A DNA stretch of 64,000 nucleotides from Lingula anatina (Eukaryota > Brachiopoda > Lingulata > Lingulida > Lingulidae). A program made the translations under genes and the position numbers. A model generated the notes under the pieces. It did no database searches and was not told the DNA's origin. It saw only the letters and a list, made by a program, of their open reading frames with translations. Below are positions 34,683 to 47,391 of the stretch, piece after piece (the first letter of the stretch is position 1; each line of letters starts with the position of its first letter). The stretch lies in NCBI RefSeq assembly GCF_001039355.2, contig NW_019775441.1:194039-258038 (forward strand), read 5' to 3'.

Positions 34683-37600
34683 ATATCATATCATTCATTA
34701 CAGCATGTAACCCTTACAAACTCCGAGGTGAGAAGAATGTCATATCTGCATGGCTATCAGGGAAAGTGGAAACTGATGAACTCTCAAAATTAGTGTACCA
34801 GGTATACCCACTGCCTGAGACCATGGTAGACTATGTCTGGGATTATGGATCACTCAGTGACGAAGATGAGAGATATTACATAGAGCAGATGGTATTTGAC
34901 TCACCGTTACAACAAGGACACAAAAACATTTTTGCTGAGCTTCTTTCTGTATCCCAGAGATTTATCCGTCAATTAGAACACAACTCGTGGTGTGTGAGTT
35001 TGCGGGATGTCAACAGGTGCAAACAGCTTGTCACGTGGTATATTGACTTCTTGAGTCGAAAACAGAAACTTATTTACAAGGATGATTTCAAAAGATTAGA
35101 TTATTCCACCTTAGAGCAACGATCCATAATCCTGTCATTGGCCCATTGCTACTATGTTAGGCTAGGGAAACGATCAAACAGGCGACAATACCTCAACAAG
35201 CTTTCTTTTGTATTTGTTAAACATGGAGTCAAACAAAATACCTCTGGTGAACACCTTCTTAGGATAATCCAAGAAGAACAGAAAGGCATAGTAGACATGA
35301 TGGATGTTCCACCAGGAACAGCTAAAAATTCAGCTTTGCTTGAAAACGTTTTTGTGATGCTGGTATGCATACTCAACAAAATCCCAGTATTTGTTGTTGG
35401 CAAACCCGGTTGCAGCAAGTCACTTTCCATGCAACTCCTGAAAACAAACCTTCGTGGGCAGGAAGCGAGACATCCGTTTTTCAGAGAGTATCCACAGATA
35501 CATGTGGTCTCATACCAAGGCTCAGAATCATCAACTTCGGAATGCATAGAGAAAATATTTGAAAAGGCTAGAAAATACCAAGAGTTGAATAAGGAAAGCA
35601 ATGTCTTAGCTACGGTTCTTCTTGATGAAGTTGGCCTTGCTGAAGTATCAATTTACAACCCGTTGAAGGTACTTCACCATCTGCTGGAATCTGCTGAAGA
35701 AACCGGCTTGAAAGTTGCAGTTGTGGGCATTTCCAACTGGGCGCTAGATGGTGCTAAGATGAACATGGCAATCCACTTGTCCAGACCAGATTTAGAGGAA
35801 GAAGAACTGCTTGAAACAGCCATTGCAATTACCCAAGCCAAAGATGATTCAAAGCAATTACCAGTCTACCAAAGGCTAATATTTTCTGCCCTGGCAAAAG
35901 CATATTATGAATATCAAGCCAAACAGATGATAAGAGATTTCCATGGGCTACGGGACTATTATTATCTGGTGAAGTATCTAACACAAGATGAATCAGCATC
36001 ACAGAGTACCATTCTGCAATCAATATGGAAGGGATTGCAGAGGAATTTTGGGGGCCTTTCGTCAGAAATGGACAATATAATGAACATGTTCAAAGCTCAT
36101 TTAGAAGAATATCAAATTCTATTAGAAGAAGCTGAAAATGTGGACCAGGTTCCAATAGAAGATCTTATTCGGGAAAACTTGACAAACACTGATGCAAGAC
36201 ACCTCCTTTTGGTAACAACTGGAGATTATGTGCTTGATATTGTGGAGAACATCCTACACACAACAAACCGGGAATATGAGATCATCCTTGGAAGTAATTT
36301 TGAAGACGACAGATCAGAGGATTACAACTACAGAATTTTGAGTCGTATTATTCTTTGCATGGAAAGGGGTGATGCTCTTATTTTGAAGAATTTAGAGTCT
36401 ATCTATGGAAGGCTGTATGGCATGCTGAATCAGAACTACACTGTTATGGACAGAAAAAAAAATTGCAGGGTGGCGTTAGGACCATTCAGTAACCCGACGT
36501 GTTATGTCCATGACCAGTTTCGGTGCATCGTCCTTATTGATCAAAAGGACCTTCCCCACCAAGACCCGCCTTTCCTGAACCGTTTTGAAAAACAGTTGAT
36601 TCGGTTCTCTGACCTGTTACAGAATGACGAAGGTCAGATGCTGTCACATCTTGAGACATGGGTAAGGGATCTTACTACTGTAGAAGACTTGAAGTTTGAG
36701 GCACATCACGTCTTTCCCGGCTTTGGCAAAGATACCTTAGCTTCACTTGCACTAAAACTGAAATTTGAAGGAAAGACGGTCACTGAGGATATTATCAAAG
36801 AAGAAATACTGCATGCTGCAACACCAGATGGCATTTTGCGATCTTGTAAATCCGACCTGGCAAAAGTGGAACCAGTGAGAGAAATTCAACGAAAATATTT
36901 CGAACTTCCAATACATAAAGGGCTTCCCAATTTACTTGCAGAAGTTTTAACGGAGAGAAAAGGCCAGACAGTGCCTCTTATGGAGGACCAAACTCATGGA
37001 GCAAGATTCATTATTCTTACTCACAGCAGTGTCTATGTTAATATCAAAGACGAACTGCAAGGTCTTTTAAGCTCACGTTGTGAAAAATTGGGGGCATTCA
37101 AATCAGAAAGAGAGCTTATTGAATCCATCCACAGTTTCTTCTCTCACCAGGATGAAGAATTATTGGTATTTCAGTGTAAACCTGTTGATGACTTGAGACA
37201 CCTTGCTGTTCTCCGTGCTACACTGGAAAATGAAAGACGTGAGTTCTTGCGCTCTGGGAGAGTGGGTGTTGTCAAACACATTTTTATTGTATATCACTTA
37301 CAAAGGAGACACTCAGAAGATGAAAGCCAATGGCATTTGAGCTATGGTCCAGGGTGGAAAATAGTTACACTTGATCCAGTGGAACGGACAAAACTGCCAG
37401 TAGGGCAAGTCATTGGCAAAACTCTTTCGGGTGTATTTCACTCAGATGGCTTCTCGCTGAAAGAATCCCTTAAGAAAGAAATATTAGGCTGTTTTGAGTG
37501 TATCAATTATACCGGACTGCGACGAGGTGCATCAGGCATCAGTAGTTTGATAGAAGACCTTGTTGCATCTGATAAGCTCCTAGATATGTTTGCATTGAAA

Positions 37601-40600
37601 ATTCTGCAGTATTTGAAGCAAGATTGCTCTGAAGAATGGCTGAGGACAGATGAACATGGCAACTTTCCATACGAGTATCCAAACCCATTTGATTCGCGCA
37701 CATGGCAGGTCAACGTTGCTTGTAGCTGGAGGGATATTTACAACCATTCTACATTACTGCATGCGATGGAAAAGTATCTCACTCGAAGAGTAAAAGTTCC
37801 ACTGTCTATCATTGTGTTTCTCCTGGAAAACTGCAGTGCTTGGGGAGGGTACTTCAGAGCAGATTCTAAAGGCAAAGAATGCTGGAAACGTGCATTCATG
37901 TCCTCAAAAGTCCTTCCTCCTCTTACCAAGATTTCACCTCCAACCAGCCTGGAATGTTATTTTCTTCACGGACCAACCCAGGAAACCAAATCCCCATTCA
38001 GTGTTTGCTATCTTCGAGCTCTCTGGAGGCACAGAGATCAATTCATGTCAGAGGTGTTTGCCAATAGAGAAATAACAGTTCTAATACCAAGATACCAAAC
38101 CATGTTTAAAAAAGAACTAGAGATGTGTGCCGGATCAATTGAAAATGCCATTCCTGACGTTGGAGCCTTTTTGGATGACGTGTGTCTGTTTGCAGCAGAG
38201 GGAGCACCAGCTGATTTGAAGCCAGATGAAATTTTGACCATAATGCGTTGGTGCTTGGCAGACAGGTATTGTAAAGGAGAGAGCAAAGACAACCCGATAC
38301 AATTCATCACTTCACTGATATTGGCTGTCTGGGAGAATAGTGACTTGCTGGATGCACAGTTACGACTTATGTTGACCCTGAAGCAAGCAGTAACAGACAC
38401 AGACGCATTTAATTTAATTGAAGGCAAGATACAAAGTCAACGTGTTTATGAAGAACCTGTTACTGCTGATGTCAACACATTTGTGCACACTGAGGCAGGG
38501 TTTACGCAGACGATACCGCCGGGACCCGTTTACAATGAACGAGATATAGCAGATGAAGATAGCCCTCCAGCAAACAGTGACACACTATTTGTACCTGTTT
38601 ATAATGAACGGGATATAGAAGATAACCTTCCAGCGCCCACTGACCAACTGCAACAGAAACGTCAGTTTGTAGATAATACAGGTTTTCAATTCACTCTGTC
38701 TTCTGCTGAAGTGAAGCGCAATGAAGGAATGATGGAGTGGGAGAGACAATGTAATGTATTTCAAACTTCTGATGATAATGTCGACAGGCTACTGCAAAGT
38801 GATGATGACTCCACAGACAGATACTCAGCAAACAATGGTAACCTTCCAACACACGATCAACTGCAGCAAGAAGAACAATTTTTGGATCTCGTGAGTTGGC
38901 AATTCATACCTTCATCTGCTGTAGTGAAAAGTTGTGGAGGAGTGATGGAGTGGCAAAGGAAAGTTGGGGTAATCCTTGCAACTGCAACTGAAATAAGTGT
39001 GTGTCCATCAAGTTTGCATCTTTTGAGAGTGTTTCAAGACTTTGTCCACATAATAGTGAGAAATGAACCCCAGTTTGAAAGAGTTTTGTATGACCTAGCA
39101 AACACTGCCATGCACATAAAAGATGCTGGTGAAGAACCAATTGAATCTGAATATCTAGCATCTCAAATTCTTGAATTTGTAAGAGATGTCAAGCAAGACA
39201 GGTATTTGCATGATACCTACCTGCAGGAATTTACTTGTGCATACATTTGGCGATGCATGGAAGCAAATATTGAGAACCCCTTGTTTGCTTACTTTATGGA
39301 TGCCGTGAAGAACCAAACTCTACCCGACAGGAGACTGACGTTATTTGGACCCATTTTATTCCTACAGTTCTTTGATGAAAGGGAGCAGAGGGAGAGCCCA
39401 TCATTGGATTATCTAATGGAAGAACCTGAAGTTACCATGCATAGTGCACTTGGTGCTATGCATGCATATCTATCAACTTGCCTTGACAACTCATTGGGGA
39501 TATTGGCAACTGACATTCTGCGGGATTACTTCATGTTGGATATCAGTGCTGAAGACGTTGCTGCATTGGTGAGTAATGACGATTTGCTGCTGAGAAAAGC
39601 AAAGCAGGCAACTGAAGTTATTGCCAAGACACACACACGTGGTTTCCCCTTTGTTTGCGCCATCTCTTTTATGAGGAATTTTCTTGAAACTTTGGCAGAT
39701 GCTATGTGTCAACGTGAGTTTTACAGCAACGAAGAAATATGCATGAGGATACTGGCTCTTACCTCTTACATGTTTCGACCTCAGCTTAACCAAATGGATG
39801 GTGGACAGAAGCACCTGTTTTGTTACCTCCTCAAATCAATGATGCAGATAGAGGGTCTACCTCATGTCATTAACTTCTGTCAAGAATATCAATCTTATCT
39901 TCCACCAACTGCACAGGATTTTGGTTTATCCTGGGAAGCGTCTTTCTCAAGCCATCTGGGATACAACCCGCTTGGTTATGCCACCCATTACCAAGAAACC
40001 AACGATGCCCTGTCAGCACTGACCCGTGGAAATCAAGATCAAATGTTGGAAATTGTGGGACAATGCGACCATTCATCGTCATATAGATTTTCATTGCTTG
40101 CTGTAGTTTTTGCAAATTTCTATCTTAGCAGATTCAACAGACCTCTCAATGAGCACAAAAATAAAGTAGCGACATGGATACTAGAGAAATGCAAATCCTT
40201 GTCAGCACCGTACCGAGAAACAGTTACTCGATTATTGGGCAAGAAGGACTTTGAATTTTTTCTGACAGAAGATGAGGGCTGCAATACGTTCTCTCCATCA
40301 TCTCAACAAACGTTTCAGGGCACCCTCTTTTCAGCTCTTGCTCTACACATTCAAGCAGTTATTGTCTCTCATATAGATCACTCTAGCAATGTGGAGTCCC
40401 TCTTTGTGAAAAGCCTCTTAGCTCCGGAAAGCTTGCAGGCACTGGATACACTTACATTCAGCCATAGTAAATCACCATCACAGCAATCCGATGTATCAGC
40501 ATTCGACCGTCATTATTGCCAGTGTGGAAATGTGGTGTTGTGGATCAAAGCAACTAGGACAGAAGAGATACGGATTTGTCCAAATTGTGCACGTCCTTTT

Positions 40601-42966
40601 GGTGATCAAATGGTTAGTGACTATAGAACTAGCGTGCCAAAGCCAACAGGAAACACAAAAATGTCGGTCAAAGACGCCCAAATTTCCAATGTTTCCTTTA
40701 ATGTGATCCATCTGCTACTGCAGTCATGTTTTGCCGCTGGACTCGGTTCAAAACTGTGTGCAAGGGATGATATAAAGACTAAATTCAGTTGTGCTGTGGC
40801 GGAAGTAGATGGGAATATTCTTGAAAGGATGAGAACACATGCCGAGAATCTCGGAAATTTGCTAGCAGTAAAAACACATGGAGTGTTTGAATTTTTACAT
40901 CTCTTTGTCTCACAATTACATCATCATCTTGCCCCCAGTGACCTATGTAGACCAATTGATCAGTTGGTTGATGAAATTGACGATCTAACTGCACGGCGAC
41001 ATGACCATGTTAAAGAATTCAAGAAACAGTGCTTCAATGCCGGAAGACAGGATGGACAGGCATTGAGCACGACTGAACAACAGCTGTTGCTTGAAATAAA
41101 CGATACTGACACATGCGATGAAGATACAGCAGGGTATTTTCGACTTACATCAAAACCAACATTGGCCAATCTTCGATCAGAGTTTGAAACCAGAAAACTT
41201 TCGAAACTTTACCCATTCCTTGAAGTATTTCTAAGAACTGAAGACCGCCTGAAACTTATCAAACACATACCAGTTATTCTCAACTGGCACCGCATGATCA
41301 CTATGAAATTAGATCAGAGAATTGCAAGAGATGAAGCCAGCCAAAGGCGAACAAGCACATTCGTGGAAGACAATGATATGCCAGAACTTGAGAAATCCAA
41401 TTTAAGAAAAGCATACAAAGCGATGCAGGCGACCTGCTCATTTCTCCGAAATGATCCACTTGCAAGGGCTGTTGACCCCTGTTTTAAGCAATTACCAAAC
41501 TTGGACAAACAGTCATCAAACCTTGGTGAGTGTGTGATAGATTCTGAAAATTCACCTTTGTATGGTGCTCTTAGAGCACTGGTAGCGATTCAAAACACCT
41601 TCCTAGATGACTGCATACACGCTGCACTTGTTGGGAACAGTATGGTGCTCAGTTACATGCGACAAGGACCCAATGTCGGAATGGTGAAATACATTAACTT
41701 GGAAGATTGCGTGAAAAAGCACGTTATTGAGTATGATTGGTCCGATGAGATATTTACTCATTCCCAGCAGTGCAATATATCATACGGAATGGGTAGAGAC
41801 ATACAATATGATTACAGAGAAATTGAAGAAGAGCTTGCCAACAAGTTGGTGATGGGAAAGCCGTACCTTAAAGCAAAATGTGGGATCCATTTCTTTCGGT
41901 TTGCAAAGGAACTTTTCCATGGCTCCTCATCCATATTAGAAGAAGTTAAGTCCTTGATATCTCAAGAGGAAACTCTGCCAGCAGACATCATCAACAGTAT
42001 AAAGAGAGACCAAAAACAGTCTTTGAATAAGACAAGTGATCTTTTAAATGAGTTAGAAGTGTTATTGTGTTTCATCAAGCGCACTGGAGGTCAAAGTGAC
42101 ATGTCTTTACTCGACTATGCAACACAGTGGCTGTCAACACCTATGAATCCGTTTCCCGAACACCTGCTACCTGAGCCACGGGAATCAGTGGAACTTTGTC
42201 ACATTGTTCCACTGTACGAGCTCCTTGAGGACTTACAGTGTGACAATGCAGTGGATTGCTTATCAGACAACTATCGGGAGAAGCTCAGTGCTGAAATGAC
42301 AAGAACTTTAACAGAGTGTATGGAAAGTGGGGCAGTACTTCCAGACCACTTTCGAGTGTGTCTGCGAAGGTTTATTTTCAGATTTCTGTCGTCTGACATA
42401 ATGGTTCTTCAACCCACTGATTCCTTAGTCGAGTCCATAGATAACCCAACCCTGTGGCCGGCTGGTGTATTGGTGGGCGGTCGTATCCTGGGTCCCAGTG
42501 CGGAACCAAAACCTCTGACAGACGTACTTCCTTGTCAGCTTTCCCTCTGCCACACGCATGCAGTGTACAGACACGTCTTGAATATTATAATGGTAAACAA
42601 GCAGATCTAAGTAGTTTGTTTTTAGAGGGAAGATAAGTCTACTCCATTAAAAGACGAATGCTGTCTGAAATCGTTTTTTTTTTTTGTTTGTTTTTTTTTT
42701 TTTTTTTTTTGCATATTGCCATTCGCTTGTGTAAAAATATCAGGAGTAAATTCGTTGAATTAGCGTGATAGAATGGCCTTTGATTACAATTTATAATAAC
42801 AGAGAGATGATAAAAACCTAAATAGATTTTCCTTCACTAATTTTTGATAATGAAACATAATATCATTTTTTGTTAGGAGCGAGAAAAATTAAGGCAGGTA
42901 ATAAGAAGGCCATCCAGAAAGGGACCACCCAGAGCAAGGAGACAAATGAAGTTCAGAAAAACCTAA
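34683..42966 (+). CDS. RNF213-like: RNF213-like giant AAA+ protein, C-terminal 2,660 or so residues
   Basis: One open exon (34683-42592) plus a last exon (42877-42966) joined in phase 0 by GTAAAC and TTGTTAG. The last exon adds a basic tail ending FRKT. Numbering from GTG 34766: upstream in frame come FITACNPYKLRGE (sensor segment of the first AAA+ module); Walker A GKPGCSKS at 212-219; Walker B VLLDEVGLAE near 284-293; GISNWALD at 321-328; LRDYYYLVKYL; a later AAA-like region with LLLVTTGDYVLDIVE and LNRFEKQLIRF near 490-610; then the helical E3-shell and C-terminal regions. His1916, Cys1918, Cys1920, Cys1938 and Cys1941 form a zinc-ribbon-like cluster. RNF213 is a cytosolic AAA+ ubiquitin ligase. 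No RING C3HC4 pattern is visible. The start is unknown, because upstream exons are broken. The 2,600 stop-free codons argue for recent or current constraint. Confidence 0.9.
38524..38965 (+). repeat. Internal coding repeats within the RNF213-like protein
   Basis: PVYNERDI occurs twice (starts about 38527 and 38596). The block LP-x-DQLQQKRQF...FTLSSAEVK...GMMEWERQ (about 38626-38748) is repeated as LPTHDQLQQEEQF...FIPSSAVVK...GVMEWQRK (about 38842-38961). The region is acidic and likely unstructured. It lies about where vertebrate RNF213 carries its RING, judged only by order along the protein. Confidence 0.7.
42660..42876 (+). other. Terminal intron with T-runs
   Basis: The 284-bp intron (42593-42876) between the giant exon and the last exon holds two long T-runs (about 42676-42710). 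Its ends are GTAAAC and TTTTTTGTTAG. Confidence 0.6.
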
Positions 42967-43099
42967 GTAATTATGATTTTGAACAATCTTTGATCAATAG
43001 CACTTTGGGCCTGTCGACCTAAGATGGACCACTTCATCGCTTAAACCCCATTTCAGAGGTTCAAAGGTGTGACCACAGATATTACATTGTTGTGTTTTA

Positions 43100-44505
43100 C
43101 CATTATAATACTGCTAACACTTACCTGGACTGTCTTGTTGATATCTAAGGGCCGCTTTTGCTGGGATTTATCAACAAATGTTTCACTGTGGGTGTTTTTC
43201 CAAAAAAGGTTTAAATCTGCAATAATTCGCCCACTACTCAAAAAGGACAAACTTGACACAGATCTTTTGGTAAACTATCGTCCTGTTTCCAATTTGTCAT
43301 TTTTATCTAAGGTAGTAGAGAGGGTTATATCAGTTAGACTATTTAAGCATTTAGAAGCAAACAATATTGTTGAGGAAATGCAATCAGCCTACAAATTCAA
43401 TCATAGCACTGAATCTGCAATTTTGAGAATTAAAGATGATTTATTAGGTGGCGTTGACAAACATTCTGCTATGTTATTGGTACTGTTAGATTTTTTCTGC
43501 TGCCTTTGACACAGTAGACCATAATATTTCATTGACATTTCTAGAGCAGAATGTAGGAGTTAGAGATAAGGCCACAGATCTTTTATGATCCTATGCAACA
43601 TCCATGATCCAGCATTGTCTGTGAACACCATTGCTGACAGCAGATCAGATCTCAGAGGTTGGCTCATTTCAAATAAATTGAAGATAAATGATGGAAAAAC
43701 AGAATTTTTAGTCATTACTCAACCCCATAAAAAGGGCCTTGCTCACAACCTGCAGCTTAAAATTGGAGCTAGTATGGCATTAACCCCCCCCCCCCCCCCC
43801 ATGTAAAAAGTTTAGGAATATACTTTGATTCTACACTTTCAATGGACAAACAGATCTCCAACATTACAAGGTCTTGTTTATTCAACATTCGGTATATTGG
43901 CACCATAAGGAAATATCTGAATTAATCATCTGCTGCTACTGTTATATTGGTAACTTCCAGGTTGGACCATTGCAATTCTGTATTATATGGATGTCCAGAT
44001 GATAAGATTAAAAGATTACAACGCATCCAGAATATATCAGCACGGTTTTAAATGTTACACCCTAGGGAATGCCATATCACTCCAATTTTAAAGTAGTTAC
44101 ACTGGTTACCAGTTAGGGCCAGAATTTTATTTAAGGTTTTAGTTCTTACACGTGCTGCTTTTTATAACCTAGCTCCACCATATATAATTGATCTGGTCAA
44201 ACTTTATAGTCCTCAAAGATCCCTGAGGAGTCTGGTGACAAACTTGTACTGAAAGTTCCCAAGTCAAAGTTAAAAACATATGGTGACATATCATCTTGTG
44301 TAGCTGCACCGGTAGAATGGAATAAGTTAACAATTTTATTAGACAAATAGAATTACAAGAATCTTTTAAAAAGGAATTGAAATCTCACATTTTAAGACAT
44401 TTTATTTGTGATTTTTTTTAAATTATACATGAAAGAAAACTTGAATTTTTTTTAATTTTTTTTAAATTACTTTTTATTACAATTTAGTTTAGCTCTGATT
44501 TATAT

Positions 44506-44576
<71 letters not shown>

Positions 44577-44690
44577 GTATAGATATCTTAATCATTTTTA
44601 TCTTTGTATTTTATGTTGTACAGTCTATTGAACATTTTATGGATTTTAGACTCGAAATAAATATATAATTATAATTATTATTATAATTTA
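43100..44690 (+). mobile_element. Non-LTR retrotransposon (CR1/L2-like), 3' part, decayed
   Basis: Reverse-transcriptase motifs in order: [51 protein letters not shown] and LLVLLDF. The catalytic-motif region SAAFDTVDH appears only after a one-base T insertion (about 43490). Then come KLKINDGKTEFLVI, RLDHCNSVLYG, LHWLPVRARILFKVLV and a C-terminal LKSHILRHF-like end, typical of CR1/L2-type ORF2. Stops and shifts throughout, a deletion between the palm motifs, and a C14 run (43787-43800) show it is dead. The 3' end has an (AT)n tract and an AAATAAATATATAATT tail. It sits between the two copies of the RNF213-like terminal exons. Confidence 0.85.
44504..44574. repeat. (AT)n microsatellite
   Basis: About 70 bases of nearly pure AT dinucleotide with one ATTTAT interruption near 44519, inside the 3' untranslated region of the LINE. 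Confidence 0.95.
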
Positions 44691-44748
44691 CTTCAGATGA
44701 CCCAACACCAACACAAATAGACATGTCACGATGGACAACCTCTAAGAA

Positions 44749-45281
44749 CTCTGCGGGGTAGTACTTCCAGACCACTTTCGAGTGTGTCTGCGAAGATTTA
44801 TTTTCAGATTTCTTTCATCTGACGTGGTGATTCTCCAACCCAACATTTCCTTAGCAGAGACACTAAATAATCCAACCTTTTGGCCAACCGGTATAATGAT
44901 AGGTAGTTATCTACACGAATCCAAAGCACAACCAAAACTACTGAAAAAATTCTTCCTCGTCAGCTTTCCTTCTGTCACACGCATGCAGTCTACAAACGGG
45001 TTTTGGATTTTATAAAGGTGAGAATGCATTAGTTCTGTGTCCTATTTTAATTTAGTCAATAAGTATAAAGCGCACTACCTGTGATTTCATTTTTCATTGC
45101 CCCCTGTAATAAAACCTTTTTAAGGGCATTAAACATTCCTTTATGTTAGGAACAAGATGATTCGAGACAGCAAAACTGGATAAATCAAGAATTTGCAAGT
45201 GAACCAAGAGGAAACATAAAAAGGAGACACTTAATCATGATCTTATTCGATGGTCACTACATCCTTGAACAGCCGACCTGA
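44749..45281 (+). pseudogene. Second copy of RNF213-like terminal exons, frameshifted
   Basis: VVLPDHFRVCLRRFIFRFLS (from about 44758) repeats the C-terminal coding of the main gene and continues through NNPTFWPTG. One base is missing near the A6 run at about 44944-44949. The correct frame then resumes as LPRQLSFCHTHAVYKRV. The exon ends AAG before GTGAGA (45018), and a last exon follows GTTAG at 45150-45281, reading EQDDSRQQNWINQEFASEPR to a TGA. The exon-intron structure equals that of the first copy, so this is a partial tandem gene duplication, or the tail of a neighbouring paralogue whose upstream part was replaced by the LINE. Confidence 0.85.
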
Positions 45282-45289
45282 GATGTCTG

Positions 45290-46795
45290 TTTTTTCCAAG
45301 CACATTTTTTCGTTGACCACTGCCAGCCCGACTACACCTTAGTAGCCAATACACTCCATGCTATAGCATATGCAGGTGCCTTCTGTTGACCAGAGGCAGA
45401 AAATTGGGACGATACTTGTTACCAGCTGTTCTCAAAACCCTCGCTTTCACCTGAGAACAGTACCATTGTCCAGCTATTGGCTGATGTCCATACCAGAGTT
45501 CCGGTATACTATCTGACTCGACGGAGACGATTCCTGCCAGTGATCACTGATCTCCAAATAGAAACCCTGCCAAAATAACGGCTGGTGTGCAGAAGTCTAT
45601 TCATGGTTAGCTCAGAAACACGCTTTGTCCTGTTCTTGTAAAATGTGCTGTCAACTTCCTTAATGTCATGAAACGTTTTCTACGTGTTAGCATTATCTAT
45701 TCGCTCTTCTCTATGTTTGGTTTCCTTTACCCAGGCAATCTTGCCCATGTGCCTGTTTGGTTATGATGTTTTTAACCCTCTCATAGGTTCTCAACGGACA
45801 ACCCAACCTTCTGGCAATTTGACGGGTCAAAACTCCTATCTATAGCAACCCCTAGATAAACAAAATATATCCCCTCTCACATAGGAGCCGCATATTAAAA
45901 ACGTTGGTGTTGGAGTATTTCAATGGTTACGCTAGGTACCTCAATGTTCTGTTACTCATATTCCCAACTGACATATATACTGACAAATACCGACTGCTTT
46001 GTTTTTATGTAATAGAAAAATTAAAACTATGGGTACCCTTGTAGCAATGTACATAATTTCGGTAGGGGTGCCTTTTTTACAATGGGAGTAAACAATCTTC
46101 AAAAGATGAGGATGATGCACATTAAGATATATATAGCTAGAATAGGTTGTCTTCACCGGTCATAAGCGTGGCCCATGCTGTGTAGTTTTTCCATGTGTAT
46201 ATACTACCTATATATTGTACAGTAGCTAATTTTGAAAATATCTCAATGTTTATCATGACACAGTGCTTTGTAAATATCAGTTGCATGTAAAACAATTTTC
46301 CATTTAAGCTGATGTAAATATCTTCCAAAGCTATATCATGTTAATAATGCCATTTATCAGTAAAGGTTTTTTTACATTGCTGCCGTGAAGATATGCTATG
46401 AATATCACTACAATAACGGTATTTATATATCTATGTATGTTTGTATGTTCACAGATAAATTAAGCGTGAATAATGCCTGCTTTCCATAATGTACATATAG
46501 TAGATCTTACATCATTATATTTAACTGGCCGGAAGTTGCACGATATTCAGGTTACGGACTTTCAAACATATAAATATTGTTGTGTGTATTTTGTCAGTCT
46601 TTGCCTTTTTTCCAAATACAGCATGGGTGCAATAATACAGTTTTGTTGGAGAGCCTCTCGAATTACGAAGAGCTTTTCGACTCGTAACTTGTTTGAAACT
46701 TGGAGGTCACACTGTAAAGATTTATTTAAGTATGTACATAAGTTTTGATATATGAAACATGGCTCATAAATGCGCATCCTTCATTTACTTTATAG
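45290..46795. other. Unassigned; possible 3' flank of the RNF213-like copy
   Basis: A coding-like run (FSKPSLSPENSTIVQLLAD, then VHTRVPVYYLTRRRR) lies at about 45430-45575 but has no start, splice sites or recognised family. The rest is AT-rich with no repeat family. Confidence 0.25.
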
Positions 46796-46858
46796 AACAA
46801 GGTGTACAATTGGACTTACAGAGGGCCGAGAGAGATGTTACTTTAGAGATATTCAGAG
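46796..46858 (+). CDS. Candidate isolated exon, unrecognised
   Basis: 63 bases between acceptor ACTTTATAG and donor GTAAAT, open in one frame and reading QGVQLDLQRAERDVTLEIFR. Splice sites and composition look exon-like. No neighbouring exon was identified and the family is not recognised, so it could be chance. Confidence 0.25.
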
Positions 46859-47391
46859 GTAAATACATTTGCCAGAATACACTATATATACATGTGCATG
46901 TGTACATATCTGTACAACAGCACAGTGACAGTAAAGATATCATGATGCTTGTGTTGTACATTAATCATTGTAAAATGTAGCACAGGCTGATTTGTCCGAC
47001 TGTTCAAATGTGTGCATAGTTTACAAGATGGTTTTAATATGGAAATGAGGAAAGTAAGATATATATCTTAGTGTTGGTATAACTTACAATCAAAATAAGT
47101 AAAAACTAATCCAGACCGAGATGAAAAATGAAAAATGAAACAATGTACTTACAGGTATGTACATATTTGAGTTCTTGTAAAGCTCTGTAGAGCCTGACCG
47201 TTCACTTGCCTTTTAATGGTTAAGGCGGAAGGGAGGGTGGAGAGAAAGATGAAGATGTATAACTAATTTTATCTTATTTTTTATGTTGGGGTTGTCGAAT
47301 TATACACTGGTCTACAACATGTAGGGTGTTTAAAACTTAGGCTTAATCCATCCTTCCATGTTTAACTTATGCCTGGATCCTATATGAAACC
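46859..47391. other. Intergenic, nothing recognised
   Basis: No coding-like frame or family repeat. Confidence 0.3.

Noticed and set aside
43069-43509. Intact reverse transcriptase gene
   Set aside because: Only part of the domain is open. The catalytic-motif region needs a frame change and later parts contain many stops.
46473-46748. 91-codon open frame as a gene
   Set aside because: No motif, no start or splice context, and AT-rich low-complexity surroundings.
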